Shown in pieces: positions 1 to 6,038 of a stretch of DNA of 6,038 nt; the stretch's first letter is position 1, and each line of letters opens with the position of its first letter. The DNA is from Pedobacter sp. Lineage in GTDB: Bacteria; Bacteroidota; Bacteroidia; Sphingobacteriales; Sphingobacteriaceae. The position numbers and the translations under genes were made by a program. Below the pieces are notes generated by a model. That model had not been told where the DNA came from. It saw only the letters and a program-made list of their open reading frames with translations, and ran no database searches. Where the stretch lies: assembly GCA_030149995.1 (NCBI GenBank), contig JASLGV010000091.1, forward strand, positions 1-6,038, written 5' to 3'.

Positions 1-746
1 GTACTTACTTTTTTCTCCTGCTTGCTGCTTAATTCTTCTATATAGAGGTTCTTACGCAGAAAACGGCTGTTAAAGCTAAAAATCCCGATGGCTGCCAGGG
101 TAAATACAAGACCAAGGTAAGGATGTGCAGCAATGCCGCGGAATACAAAATCAGAACCTGCTGCAATGGAAATGATTTTATAATATTCCAGTGCAGCCAG
201 AATGGCAATTACGATAAGCCCGGCAAGGGTGTATGTTACATTGGTAATGGATTTCCTTTTGATGTAAAGAACGAGGTAATTGTTAAAAACGGTGATCGAA
301 AGGATGGAAACGATGTACATCAAAGTAGCCAAGAATCCGTAGGCCGCTGTGATTTGTATAAAACAGAACGGAAAGAAAATAAAGAAAGGCCACAGGTTGA
401 AAGCTGAAAATAAAGCCTTTGCATTGAGGAATCCGATGATTTTACTTTTCGGGATTTTCAGGTGCAGATAGGGAATGATGCTGAGGGTTGGTAATTCCTG
501 TAGCTGCAAACGAAATACAAAATCGAGGGCAAAATAATACAGGATAATTCCGTTAAAGCTGGTTATAATGGGTTGGTTTGGAAAAACTTGTGGAAGCAGG
601 TGTGCCATTCCAAAGCCCAATCCTACCGCAATAGCCAGGAAATAAAGCATAAAAAATCCCAAAACAATCTGACCGGCAATACTGCCGCTCTTACTTCTGG
701 AGCGCCAGAAGGATTTCCATTGGTGATCTAAAAACGTTTGGAGCAT
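1..746 (-). CDS. DUF5687 family integral membrane protein, ABC-permease-like (N-terminal part, runs off left edge)
   Basis: The minus strand reads open from an ATG at 746 to the window edge: 248 codons, no stop reached. The protein begins MLQTFLDHQWKSFWRSRSKS, the start I associate with DUF5687, a family of polytopic membrane proteins found in Bacteroidota. Hydrophobic segments lie at about residues 22-50, 64-80, 108-130, 133-160, 170-197 and 208-226, separated by short basic stretches (for example KIPKSK and YIKRKS). The fragment ends in a charged segment (EELSSKQEKK). Family members are, from memory, about 490 residues, so roughly half is present. They often sit beside an ABC transporter ATP-binding gene and probably act as the inner-membrane permease; here that partner, if present, would lie left of the window. 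The substrate is unknown. The gene lies 109 bp downstream of rarA on the same strand, so read-through is possible but not shown. The family call is by recollection. Confidence 0.8.
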   Translation of the reverse strand, partial: MLQTFLDHQWKSFWRSRSKSGSIAGQIVLGFFMLYFLAIAVGLGFGMAHLLPQVFPNQPIITSFNGIILYYFALDFVFRLQLQELPTLSIIPYLHLKIPKSKIIGFLNAKALFSAFNLWPFFIFFPFCFIQITAAYGFLATLMYIVSILSITVFNNYLVLYIKRKSITNVTYTLAGLIVIAILAALEYYKIISIAAGSDFVFRGIAAHPYLGLVFTLAAIGIFSFNSRFLRKNLYIEELSSKQEKKVS

Positions 747-754
747 AGTTGTCT

Positions 755-774
755 GGTATTTAGTTCGGTATTTA
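755..774. repeat. 8 bp direct repeat (ggtattta twice) upstream of the DUF5687 gene
   Basis: The octamer ggtattta occurs at 755-762 and again at 767-774, a 12 bp period, immediately upstream of the minus-strand ATG at 746. It lies in the 747-855 gap between the DUF5687 gene and rarA. I see no convincing TAnnTTTG box and no Shine-Dalgarno sequence for the DUF5687 gene in this gap. The repeat could be a tandem operator or chance in AT-rich DNA. The gap also holds a T-rich run (about 828-839) with no stem, so no clear terminator for rarA. Confidence 0.3.
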
Positions 775-855
775 AGTTAATGTTTAGTTAGTCGGTAAGC
801 AGGTGAATAAGTTACAGCAATTTCTAAAATATTTTTTTATCTCCAGCAAAAAGGG

Positions 856-2136
856 TTAATAATTGTATTTATCCTTCCAGTTTTGCCTTAATTTTTCCCG
901 TAGTTTTTCTTCGGCTGCATTTTTACCCGGGTCGTACAGTTTGGTGCCGCTTAATTCTTCGGGGAAATATTCCTGCACAGAAAAATTTCCTTCATAGCCA
1001 TGTGCGTACTGGTAATCTTTACCGTAGCCAATGTTTTTCATCAGTTTGGTGGGCGCATTACGGATGTGTAGCGGAACAGGCAGGTTTCCGGTTTGTTTTA
1101 CAAGTGCCTGGGCTTTATTAATGGCTTCGTAAGCGGCATTGCTTTTCGCCGAACTGGCCAGGTAGGTAACACATTGCGCCAATATAATGCGTGCTTCCGG
1201 ATAACCGATTACGTTCACCGCTGTAAAACAATTGTTGGCCAGTAATAAGGCATTGGGATTGGCATTTCCAATATCCTCAGAAGATAAAATCAGTAAGCGG
1301 CGGGCAATAAACAAAGGATCCTCCCCGCCTTCAATCATCCGGGCCAGCCAGTAAACGGCTGCATTGGGATCGCTCCCTCTAATGGATTTTATAAAAGCCG
1401 AAATGATGTCGTAATGCTGCTCGCCGGCCTTATCATATAAAGCCAGGTTTTGCTGGGCATGAGCCAGTACATTTTCATTGTTCAGGGTAATCTTATCCCC
1501 TCCGATTCCGTTAATGGCAATTTCCAGTACATTGAGTAACTTCCTGGCATCGCCACCCGAAAGCCTGATGAGTGCTTCATGCTCTTTAATGGTAATTTTT
1601 TTGGGCGCCAGTACCACGTCTTTTGCAACGGCTGTTTGCAATAAACCGACCAGTTCGGTCTCTGTAAGCGGTTTTAAAATATATACCTGGCAACGCGAAA
1701 GCAAAGCCGAGATTACTTCGAATGAAGGGTTCTCTGTTGTGGCACCAATAAGGGTTACCAGCCCACGCTCTACGGCACCCAGCAAACTGTCTTGCTGCGA
1801 CTTGCTGAAACGGTGAATCTCATCAATAAATAAGATGGGCATGCCTAAAAAACCATCCTTTAACTGGGCGGCACGGTCTATAACCTCCCGAACATCTTTA
1901 ACGCCACTGTTAATGGCACTTAAATTGAAAAAAGGCCGGTCGAGGGTTTGCGAAATGATGTATGCCAGCGTTGTTTTTCCTACACCCGGCGGGCCCCAGA
2001 AAATCATGGAAGGGAGCTGTCCGCTTTCCATCGCCTTTCTTAAGACCGCATTTTTGCCAACCAGATGTTGCTGTCCAACATATTCATCGAGATTTTGAGG
2101 GCGCATTCTTTCGGCTAAAGGAGGCAGGTTTTGCAT
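856..2136 (-). CDS. rarA: Replication-associated recombination protein A (RarA/MgsA), AAA+ ATPase
   Basis: This is a complete 426-residue protein of the RarA/MgsA/WRNIP1 family. These are cytoplasmic AAA+ ATPases related to clamp-loader subunits that act at stalled forks and gaps together with SSB and the recombination machinery. Visible motifs are Walker A GPPGVGKTT (residues 48-56), Walker B ILFIDEIHRF (101-110), sensor 1 in TLIGATTENPSFE (128-140), an arginine-finger-like SR (147-148) and sensor 2 GGDARKLLN (194-202). The C-terminal tetramerisation region is recognisable from the stretch with EGGEDPLFIARRL and SSEDIGNANP. Length is normal for the family. The reading frame extends upstream to an ATG at 2187, but those 17 residues are hydrophobic and not family-like. 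The ATG at 2136 gives the typical MQNLPPLAERMRP start and sits 5 nt after a -7-like box. No key residue is missing. Confidence 0.96.
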   Translation of the reverse strand: MQNLPPLAERMRPQNLDEYVGQQHLVGKNAVLRKAMESGQLPSMIFWGPPGVGKTTLAYIISQTLDRPFFNLSAINSGVKDVREVIDRAAQLKDGFLGMPILFIDEIHRFSKSQQDSLLGAVERGLVTLIGATTENPSFEVISALLSRCQVYILKPLTETELVGLLQTAVAKDVVLAPKKITIKEHEALIRLSGGDARKLLNVLEIAINGIGGDKITLNNENVLAHAQQNLALYDKAGEQHYDIISAFIKSIRGSDPNAAVYWLARMIEGGEDPLFIARRLLILSSEDIGNANPNALLLANNCFTAVNVIGYPEARIILAQCVTYLASSAKSNAAYEAINKAQALVKQTGNLPVPLHIRNAPTKLMKNIGYGKDYQYAHGYEGNFSVQEYFPEELSGTKLYDPGKNAAEEKLREKLRQNWKDKYNY

Positions 2137-2141
2137 AATGG

Positions 2142-2149
2142 TAAAGATA
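2142..2149 (-). promoter_or_regulatory. Putative Bacteroidota -7 box of rarA (TATCTTTA)
   Basis: On the minus strand, TATCTTTA matches the Bacteroidota -7 consensus TAnnTTTG except for the last base. It ends 5 nt before the rarA ATG at 2136, so transcription would begin at or near the start codon. I see no clear TTG -33 element 17-23 nt further upstream, so this rests on the box and its position alone. Confidence 0.4.
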
Positions 2150-2271
2150 TAAAAAACAGTTAAGTTGTAATACATGGCCGGCTGCAATCAAAGCAGATAA
2201 TGTTTTTTTATGACCAACATTTTATGGTGTTGCCAGATGTATATAATATTCAAAACATTATAAAGTACTTA

Positions 2272-2279
2272 TAGGTTTA
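2272..2279 (+). promoter_or_regulatory. Possible -7 box of the VOC gene (TAGGTTTA)
   Basis: TAGGTTTA fits TAnnTTTG at all positions but the last and lies 18 nt upstream of the ATG at 2298. No TTG element is found at the expected -33 distance. The surrounding 2188-2297 gap is the divergent rarA/VOC promoter region and is very AT-rich, so a chance match is likely enough to keep confidence low. Confidence 0.25.
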
Positions 2280-2297
2280 TATGTCACGAAACAGCAT

Positions 2298-2678
2298 ATG
2301 GAAATAAAAAATATAGACCACCTGGTATTAACCGTTGCCAACATAGAAGCTACCTGTAATTTCTACCAGAAAGCATTTAATATGGAAGTTATTACATTCG
2401 GTGCAGGTAGAAAAGCACTTAAATTTGGTGCACAGAAAATAAATCTTCATTCGGCTGCACAACCTTTCGAGCCAAAAGCATTTAAGCCTACGCCGGGGAG
2501 TGCCGATTTTTGCCTGATAACCGAAATGCCCCTTGAAAAGGCCATGGCGCACCTGCACGAAAATTGTATTGAAATTGAAGCAGGCCCTGTGGAACGTACC
2601 GGCGCACAAGGGAAAATTCTCTCGGTTTATGTGCGCGATCCGGATTGTAATCTGATCGAAATCGGTAATTATCTTTAA
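2298..2678 (+). CDS. VOC (glyoxalase/bleomycin resistance/dioxygenase) family protein, GLOD5/STM3117-like
   Basis: This is a 126-residue single-domain protein of the vicinal oxygen chelate superfamily, made of two beta-alpha-beta-beta-beta modules that dimerise around a divalent metal. Module 1 begins IDHLVLTVANIEATCNFY (residues 6-23). FGAGRKALKFGAQKINLH (34-51), GSADFCLI (67-74), RTGAQG (100-105) and DPDCNLIEI (114-122) closely resemble the GLOD5/STM3117 branch, annotated as lactoylglutathione-lyase-like. Likely metal ligands are H8, H51 and E121. Where most relatives have DPDGN, this protein has Cys117 in place of Gly. The substrate cannot be told from sequence: these small VOC proteins include glyoxalases, thiol transferases and dioxygenases. 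It stands alone, divergent from rarA and 245 bp before the methyltransferase. The ATG at 2298 gives the expected short N-terminus; no Shine-Dalgarno sequence is evident. Confidence 0.9.
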   Translation: MEIKNIDHLVLTVANIEATCNFYQKAFNMEVITFGAGRKALKFGAQKINLHSAAQPFEPKAFKPTPGSADFCLITEMPLEKAMAHLHENCIEIEAGPVERTGAQGKILSVYVRDPDCNLIEIGNYL

Positions 2679-2815
2679 TTAAACCCTGAAATTGCCTGGG
2701 GGGTGCAACGGATCATCTTTCTAACATAAGCGGATACCCGAAGGGATTGTATTAAGTGTATTTATCAGTTAGTCAGTTTGTTGTGTTTAATGTGCGGGCA
2801 TGGCTCTTTTGTTTT

Positions 2816-2912
2816 TTTAACGATTAGATCCATAGATAAAATTCCCAACAAAATAAAAAAGTAATGATTTTTATCGTTAAATTTAGATAAATCAACTTTT
2901 TAGGACGATAAA
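2816..2912. repeat. Cluster of inverted and direct repeats upstream of the methyltransferase gene
   Basis: tttaacgat (2816-2824) is the exact reverse complement of atcgttaaa (2873-2881), a 9 bp inverted repeat with 48 bp between arms. tttatcgt (2870-2877), which overlaps that second arm, also pairs exactly with acgataaa (2905-2912). In addition, tagataaa occurs directly repeated at 2833-2840 and 2884-2891. Thus an ACGAT/ATCGT core appears three times within 100 bp, ending directly at the putative -7 box. This may be an operator set for the downstream gene. The rest of the 2679-2923 gap holds no ORF, RNA gene or clear terminator that I can see; a T-run at 2812-2818 has no stem before it. Confidence 0.4.
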
Positions 2913-2920
2913 TAGCTTTA
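2913..2920 (+). promoter_or_regulatory. Possible -7 box of the methyltransferase gene (TAGCTTTA)
   Basis: TAGCTTTA matches TAnnTTTG except at the final base and ends 3 nt before the ATG at 2924, a geometry close to that seen for rarA and hisS. A transcript starting downstream of it would be leaderless or nearly so. There is no TTG at a good -33 distance. The upstream repeat cluster abuts this box. Confidence 0.35.
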
Positions 2921-2923
2921 AAG

Positions 2924-3655
2924 ATGAAAGATAACTTTTCTTCAGTGGCGTCTGGATATGCTATTTTCAGGCCTACTTATCCGGAAGCATTGTACCGGTA
3001 TTTGTTTACGCTGGTTAATCAATACAATGCAGCCTGGGATTGTGCTACCGGCAACGGACAAGTTGCACGTGTGCTGGCCGGGCATTTTAAGGAGGTTTAT
3101 GCAACTGATATCAGCGAAAATCAGTTAAGCAAAGCTCCAAAAATTAAGAATGTTACTTATCGGCTCGAACAGGCCGAGAAAAGTGCTGCGAACAGTCATT
3201 CTTTTGATCTTGTTACCGTTTCGCAAGCCATCCACTGGTTCGATTTCGATGCATTTTATGCCGAAGTAAAACGAACCCTAAAACCCGAAGGTGTTTTTGC
3301 CGTACTGGGATATGGAAATATACAAATAGATGCAGCGCTGGATAAAGTGATCTACGAGTTGTACGAAGGTATTTTAGGTAAGTACTGGGACGATGAGCGA
3401 AGGTACATAGAAGAAGCCTACCAAACCATTCCCTTCCCGTTTAAGGAAGAGGAAACCCCCGAATTTAAGATAAATACTCCCTGGAGTTTTGAGCAATTAA
3501 CGGGTTACATGAGCACCTGGTCGTCTGTTCAGCATTATAAAAAGGCCAACAACCAGGATCCGCTCCAGCTGGTTGCCGGCGAACTGGCACAGGCCTGGGG
3601 CAATGAAAAAGAAAAGACCGTTAATTTTCCGGTTTTACTTCGTGTAGGGAAATAA
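2924..3655 (+). CDS. Class I SAM-dependent methyltransferase
   Basis: This 243-residue protein has the Rossmann-type methyltransferase fold of the Methyltransf_11/25 kind. Motif I is WDCATGNGQVA (residues 38-48), the glycine-rich SAM-binding loop. The acidic ribose-contacting residue after strand 2 is D62 in YATDIS. FDLVTVSQAIHWFDFDAF (94-111) covers the motif II/III region, and LKPEGVFAVLGYG follows (119-131). The N-terminal FSSVASGYAIFRPTYPEALY and the HWFD signature resemble the group that includes yeast Crg1/Tmt1-type small-molecule methyltransferases. That points to a small-molecule rather than a DNA or rRNA substrate, but the acceptor cannot be assigned. The protein is full length with a normal C-terminus (VNFPVLLRVGK). 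It is a single-gene unit converging on hisS, with a 16 bp inverted repeat beyond its stop. The ATG at 2924 fits the family start and is near a -7-like box. Confidence 0.92.
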   Translation: MKDNFSSVASGYAIFRPTYPEALYRYLFTLVNQYNAAWDCATGNGQVARVLAGHFKEVYATDISENQLSKAPKIKNVTYRLEQAEKSAANSHSFDLVTVSQAIHWFDFDAFYAEVKRTLKPEGVFAVLGYGNIQIDAALDKVIYELYEGILGKYWDDERRYIEEAYQTIPFPFKEEETPEFKINTPWSFEQLTGYMSTWSSVQHYKKANNQDPLQLVAGELAQAWGNEKEKTVNFPVLLRVGK

Positions 3656-3684
3656 ACGAATTTTCGCCTTAAAGGCAGGTTTAC

Positions 3685-3740
3685 AGATCCTTTATAATTC
3701 TGCGCTTTTTATAAATAAACAGCTGAATTATAAAGGATCT
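3685..3740. terminator. Perfect 16 bp inverted repeat between convergent genes, possible bidirectional terminator
   Basis: The arms agatcctttataattc (3685-3700) and gaattataaaggatct (3725-3740) are exact reverse complements around a 24 nt AT-rich loop. The structure begins 5 bp beyond the hisS stop and 29 bp beyond the methyltransferase stop, so it can fold in transcripts from either side. Position suggests a shared bidirectional terminator or 3'-end stabiliser. Against a classical intrinsic terminator, neither strand has a U-tract directly after the stem, the stem is AT-rich and the loop is long. A small palindromic element is the alternative. Confidence 0.55.
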
Positions 3741-3745
3741 CTCCG

Positions 3746-5137
3746 TTATTTTAACTGCTCAAGAATATCCTGAAGTGTTGTTTTTCTTTGTTCGCCACTT
3801 TCCATATCTTTAAGGGTAAGCGTACCACTGCTGATTTCATCTTCGCCAATTAAAATTACATAAGGGATTTTTTTGGCATCGGCATACGTTAGCTGTTTCT
3901 TTAATTTAGCCGGCGACGGGTAGAGCTCTGCCGAAATACCTGCGTTGCGAATCTGCTGAAGAATTGGGAGCGCATGTTTTTCTGCCTGGGCATCGAAATT
4001 GCTGATTAGAACAGTTGTTCCGATAGCGGCCGACTCCGGGAAAAGGTTTAATTCTTCCAGTACATCGTAAATCCGATCGGCACCAAAAGAAACGCCCACA
4101 CCTGTTAGTCCTTTTAAGCCAAACATGCCGGTTAGGTCATCATAGCGACCGCCGCCACCAATACTGCCCATGGCCACCTCGTTGGTTTTAACTTCAAAAA
4201 TGCAGCCTGTGTAATAATTCAGTCCACGTGCCAGGGTAATGTCTAATTCCAGTTTGGCCGTAAGTGGTTCTGTGCCCGCCAACAGGCTTTCTACATAGCT
4301 GAAAACACTTTCTATTTCGGCAATTCCTTTCAGGCCTGTTTCGGATGTTGCTAAAACCTGCTTTAAGCTTGCCAGCTTTTCGATGTTGCTTCCTTCAAGC
4401 AAAATAACCGGGCGCAGTTTCTCCAGGTCGCTTTCGGTAAAACCGCGTTCAAGCAATTCTTTGCTTACCCCCCCGAGGCCAATTTTATCCAGCTTATCAA
4501 TGGCTACGGTCATATCTACAATCAGGTCTGGTTTGCCAATAATTTCGGCAATGCCCGATAGAATTTTTCTGTTGTTAATTTTAATGCTGAAATCGCTTAA
4601 ACCCAGTTTGCGCAGCGCTTCGTTGTAAATCAATACAAATTCTGCTTCATTCAGTAAGCTCTCAGAACCTACAACATCCACATCGCACTGGTAAAATTCG
4701 CGGTAACGGCCTTTCTGAGGGCGATCCGCGCGCCATACAGGCTGCACCTGAAAACGCTTAAACGGAAGGGTAATATCATTCTGGTGCATCACCACGTAAC
4801 GTGCAAAAGGCACGGTAAGGTCGTACCGTAAAGCTTTCTCAGAAATCAGCGAAACCAGCTTGTTGCTGTTGTCTGCCTGGTTAAAATCAAACGATTTTTT
4901 CTTTGGATCGTTCAGGAATTCGCCGCTATTCAGGATTTTAAAAATCAGTTTGTCTCCTTCATCGCCGTATTTTCCGGTTAAGGTAGAGAGATTTTCCATA
5001 CTTGGCGTTTGAATTTCTGCATAGCCATATTTTTTGAAAACCGTTTTAATGGTATCATAAATAAAGTTGCGTTTTACCATTTCTACGGGCGAGAAATCGC
5101 GGGTACCTTTTGCTAATGAGGGTTTAATAACTGACAT
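3746..5137 (-). CDS. hisS: Histidine--tRNA ligase (HisRS)
   Basis: This is a complete 463-residue class II aminoacyl-tRNA synthetase that charges tRNA-His with histidine in the cytoplasm. The N-terminus has the typical KGTRDFSP (residues 10-17). YDLTVPFARYV (105-115) and motif 2 VWRADRPQKGRYREFYQCD (134-152, Arg136) are followed by the histidine-binding motif RGLNYYTG (304-311), GGGGRYDD (327-334) and motif 3 GVGVSFGADRIYDVL (346-360). The anticodon-binding domain covers about 373-463. YDLTVPFARY and REFYQCD are hallmarks of the eukaryote-like HisRS branch, unlike the E. coli type. RGLN and RYDD replace the commoner RGLD and RYDG, which I recall as normal for Bacteroidota. The frame is open up to an ATG at 5281, but the extra 48 residues are not HisRS-like, and a -7 box lies inside that stretch, so 5137 is chosen. 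The gene is divergent from fumC. Confidence 0.97.
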   Translation of the reverse strand: MSVIKPSLAKGTRDFSPVEMVKRNFIYDTIKTVFKKYGYAEIQTPSMENLSTLTGKYGDEGDKLIFKILNSGEFLNDPKKKSFDFNQADNSNKLVSLISEKALRYDLTVPFARYVVMHQNDITLPFKRFQVQPVWRADRPQKGRYREFYQCDVDVVGSESLLNEAEFVLIYNEALRKLGLSDFSIKINNRKILSGIAEIIGKPDLIVDMTVAIDKLDKIGLGGVSKELLERGFTESDLEKLRPVILLEGSNIEKLASLKQVLATSETGLKGIAEIESVFSYVESLLAGTEPLTAKLELDITLARGLNYYTGCIFEVKTNEVAMGSIGGGGRYDDLTGMFGLKGLTGVGVSFGADRIYDVLEELNLFPESAAIGTTVLISNFDAQAEKHALPILQQIRNAGISAELYPSPAKLKKQLTYADAKKIPYVILIGEDEISSGTLTLKDMESGEQRKTTLQDILEQLK

Positions 5138-5142
5138 AGCTG

Positions 5143-5150
5143 CAAAAGTA
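5143..5150 (-). promoter_or_regulatory. Putative -7 box of hisS (TACTTTTG)
   Basis: On the minus strand TACTTTTG is a full match to the Bacteroidota -7 consensus TAnnTTTG. It ends 5 nt before the ATG at 5137, the same spacing as the rarA box. It supports the 5137 start over the ATG at 5281 and implies a leaderless or near-leaderless mRNA. No convincing TTG -33 element is seen at the usual distance. Confidence 0.5.
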
Positions 5151-5303
5151 CAAAAAATGCATAAAGCTGTACACGGTTGATAAAAGTAAGCGAAAATGTA
5201 TGCCTTAATCAACCGGATATATATCCATACAGCCATTTGATCCGTTGTTTGGTAACGAATTAAATATCTTACATAAAACAAACGCTTTAAACCTCAAAAA
5301 ACT

Positions 5304-5311
5304 TAAATTTG
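5304..5311 (+). promoter_or_regulatory. Putative -7 box of fumC (TAAATTTG)
   Basis: TAAATTTG is a full match to TAnnTTTG and lies 22 nt upstream of the fumC ATG at 5334, giving a short A-rich leader (acaacaaaaacaaaaat) without a Shine-Dalgarno sequence, as is common in Bacteroidota. A clear -33 TTG is missing at 17-23 nt upstream. The hisS/fumC divergent gap (5138-5333) holds no other gene that I can see. Confidence 0.5.
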
Positions 5312-5333
5312 CCACAACAAAAACAAAAATACC

Positions 5334-6038
5334 ATGAGTTTCAGAATCGAACACGATACGATGGGCGAGGTACAGGTGCCCGCAGATAAATATTGGGGAG
5401 CGCAAACAGAACGCTCGCGTAACAACTTTAAAATCGGACCTGAAGGTTCCATGCCAAAGGAAATTGTTCATGCTTTCGGGTATCTAAAAAAAGCAGCAGC
5501 CCTGGCAAATGCAGAACTTGGGGTGCTTTCGGCTGATAAAGCTGAACTGATTTCAAAAGCCTGCGATGAAATCATCGCCGGTCAGCTTGATGACCAGTTT
5601 CCGCTGGTAATCTGGCAAACAGGTTCGGGTACACAAAGCAATATGAATGGTAATGAGGTGATTGCCAATCGTGCACATGTTATTAATGGTGGCTCATTGG
5701 CCGACGATCAAAAAATACTTCATCCCAATGATGATGTTAATAAATCGCAGTCTTCTAACGATACCTATCCAACGGCGATGCACATTGCAGCCTATAAACT
5801 TACGGTAGAGAATACAATTCCGGGATTGGAAAAACTGCGCAATACCCTGGCTCAGAAAGTTGAAGCATTCAGTTCGATTGTTAAAACAGGCCGTACCCAC
5901 TTTATGGATGCAACCCCGCTTACACTGGGACAAGAATTTTCGGGTTACGTACAGCAGATCGACAACAGCATCCGTGCCATTAAAAATGCATTGGTTATGG
6001 TTGCCGAGCTGGCATTGGGCGGTACAGCTGTAGGTACC
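5334..6038 (+). CDS. fumC: Class II fumarate hydratase (fumarase C), N-terminal half, cut by right edge
   Basis: The frame is open from ATG 5334 to the window end, 235 codons without a stop. The protein begins [25 protein letters not shown] in class II fumarase style. It carries [16 protein letters not shown] (residues 94-109), [21 protein letters not shown] (130-150) and [17 protein letters not shown] (185-201). His189 corresponds to the active-site histidine of E. coli FumC (H188). The read ends in ALGGTAVGT. Class II fumarases are oxygen-stable, iron-free homotetramers that interconvert fumarate and L-malate in the TCA cycle. The catalytic-serine SS loop and the C-terminal domain, with usual full length of about 465 residues, lie beyond the edge. 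[12 protein letters not shown] and the fumarase-style [14 protein letters not shown] favour fumarase over the related aspartase, though the two share much of this half. The gene is transcribed away from hisS. Confidence 0.95.
   Translation, partial: MSFRIEHDTMGEVQVPADKYWGAQTERSRNNFKIGPEGSMPKEIVHAFGYLKKAAALANAELGVLSADKAELISKACDEIIAGQLDDQFPLVIWQTGSGTQSNMNGNEVIANRAHVINGGSLADDQKILHPNDDVNKSQSSNDTYPTAMHIAAYKLTVENTIPGLEKLRNTLAQKVEAFSSIVKTGRTHFMDATPLTLGQEFSGYVQQIDNSIRAIKNALVMVAELALGGTAVGT

Noticed and set aside
123..407. Plus-strand open frame of 94 codons
   Set aside because: It is antisense to the DUF5687 gene, has an odd composition with many Asn, Gly, Cys and Lys, and shows no motif.
786..796. 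agttagtcggt resembling agttagtcagt at 2767-2777
   Set aside because: An 11-mer match with one mismatch is expected many times by chance in 6 kb, and the two sites share no other context.
1478..2098. Two plus-strand open frames (1478-1816 and 1835-2098) opposite rarA
   Set aside because: They are antisense shadows of a clearly conserved gene, with Ser/Pro-rich translations and no recognisable domain.
2137..2187. N-terminal extension of rarA to the ATG at 2187 (17 extra residues)
   Set aside because: The extension is hydrophobic and not family-like, and the -7-like box at 2142-2149 lies inside it. The internal ATG at 2136 gives the standard RarA start.
2806..2818. T-rich run after the VOC gene as an intrinsic terminator
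   Set aside because: No stable stem precedes the T-run, and it lies about 130 bp beyond the VOC stop.
3665..3676. Small hairpin cgccttaaaggc after the methyltransferase stop
   Set aside because: Only a 3 bp GC stem is possible with a real loop, and there is no U-tract; it is too weak to call a terminator.
5138..5281. N-terminal extension of hisS to the ATG at 5281 (48 extra residues)
   Set aside because: HisRS proteins start shortly before the KGTRDF motif. The extra stretch is aromatic and Cys-rich with no HisRS resemblance, and it contains the full-match -7 box at 5143-5150.

Overview
The window reads as ordinary chromosomal sequence from a member of the Bacteroidota, most likely a Sphingobacteriales organism of the Pedobacter/Mucilaginibacter type. 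This rests on recalled family resemblance, not on a search. The supporting signs are a DUF5687 membrane protein (a family I know only from Bacteroidota), a HisRS of the eukaryote-like type found in that phylum, moderate-to-low GC with A-rich leaders lacking Shine-Dalgarno sequences, and TAnnTTTG-like -7 boxes close to start codons.

Layout, left to right. 1-746 (minus) is the N-terminal half of a polytopic DUF5687 protein that runs off the left edge. 856-2136 (minus) is complete rarA/mgsA, a AAA+ ATPase of replication-fork maintenance. 2298-2678 (plus), divergent from rarA, is a small VOC/glyoxalase-fold protein resembling the GLOD5/STM3117 group. 2679-2923 is a 245 bp AT-rich non-coding gap with a cluster of inverted and direct repeats just before the next gene. 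2924-3655 (plus) is a class I SAM-dependent methyltransferase. It converges on hisS (3746-5137, minus), and the 90 bp between them contains a perfect 16 bp inverted repeat. 5334-6038 (plus), divergent from hisS, is the first half of fumC, cut by the right edge.

The genes do not form one pathway: rarA, hisS and fumC are housekeeping genes, and the VOC protein, methyltransferase and DUF5687 protein have no assigned substrates. There is no insertion sequence, CRISPR array, RNA gene, prophage or defence cassette, and I see no previously undescribed system. The points worth a second look are modest: start-proximal -7 boxes that suggest leaderless transcripts, the convergent-gene hairpin, the repeats upstream of the methyltransferase, and the eukaryote-like HisRS.
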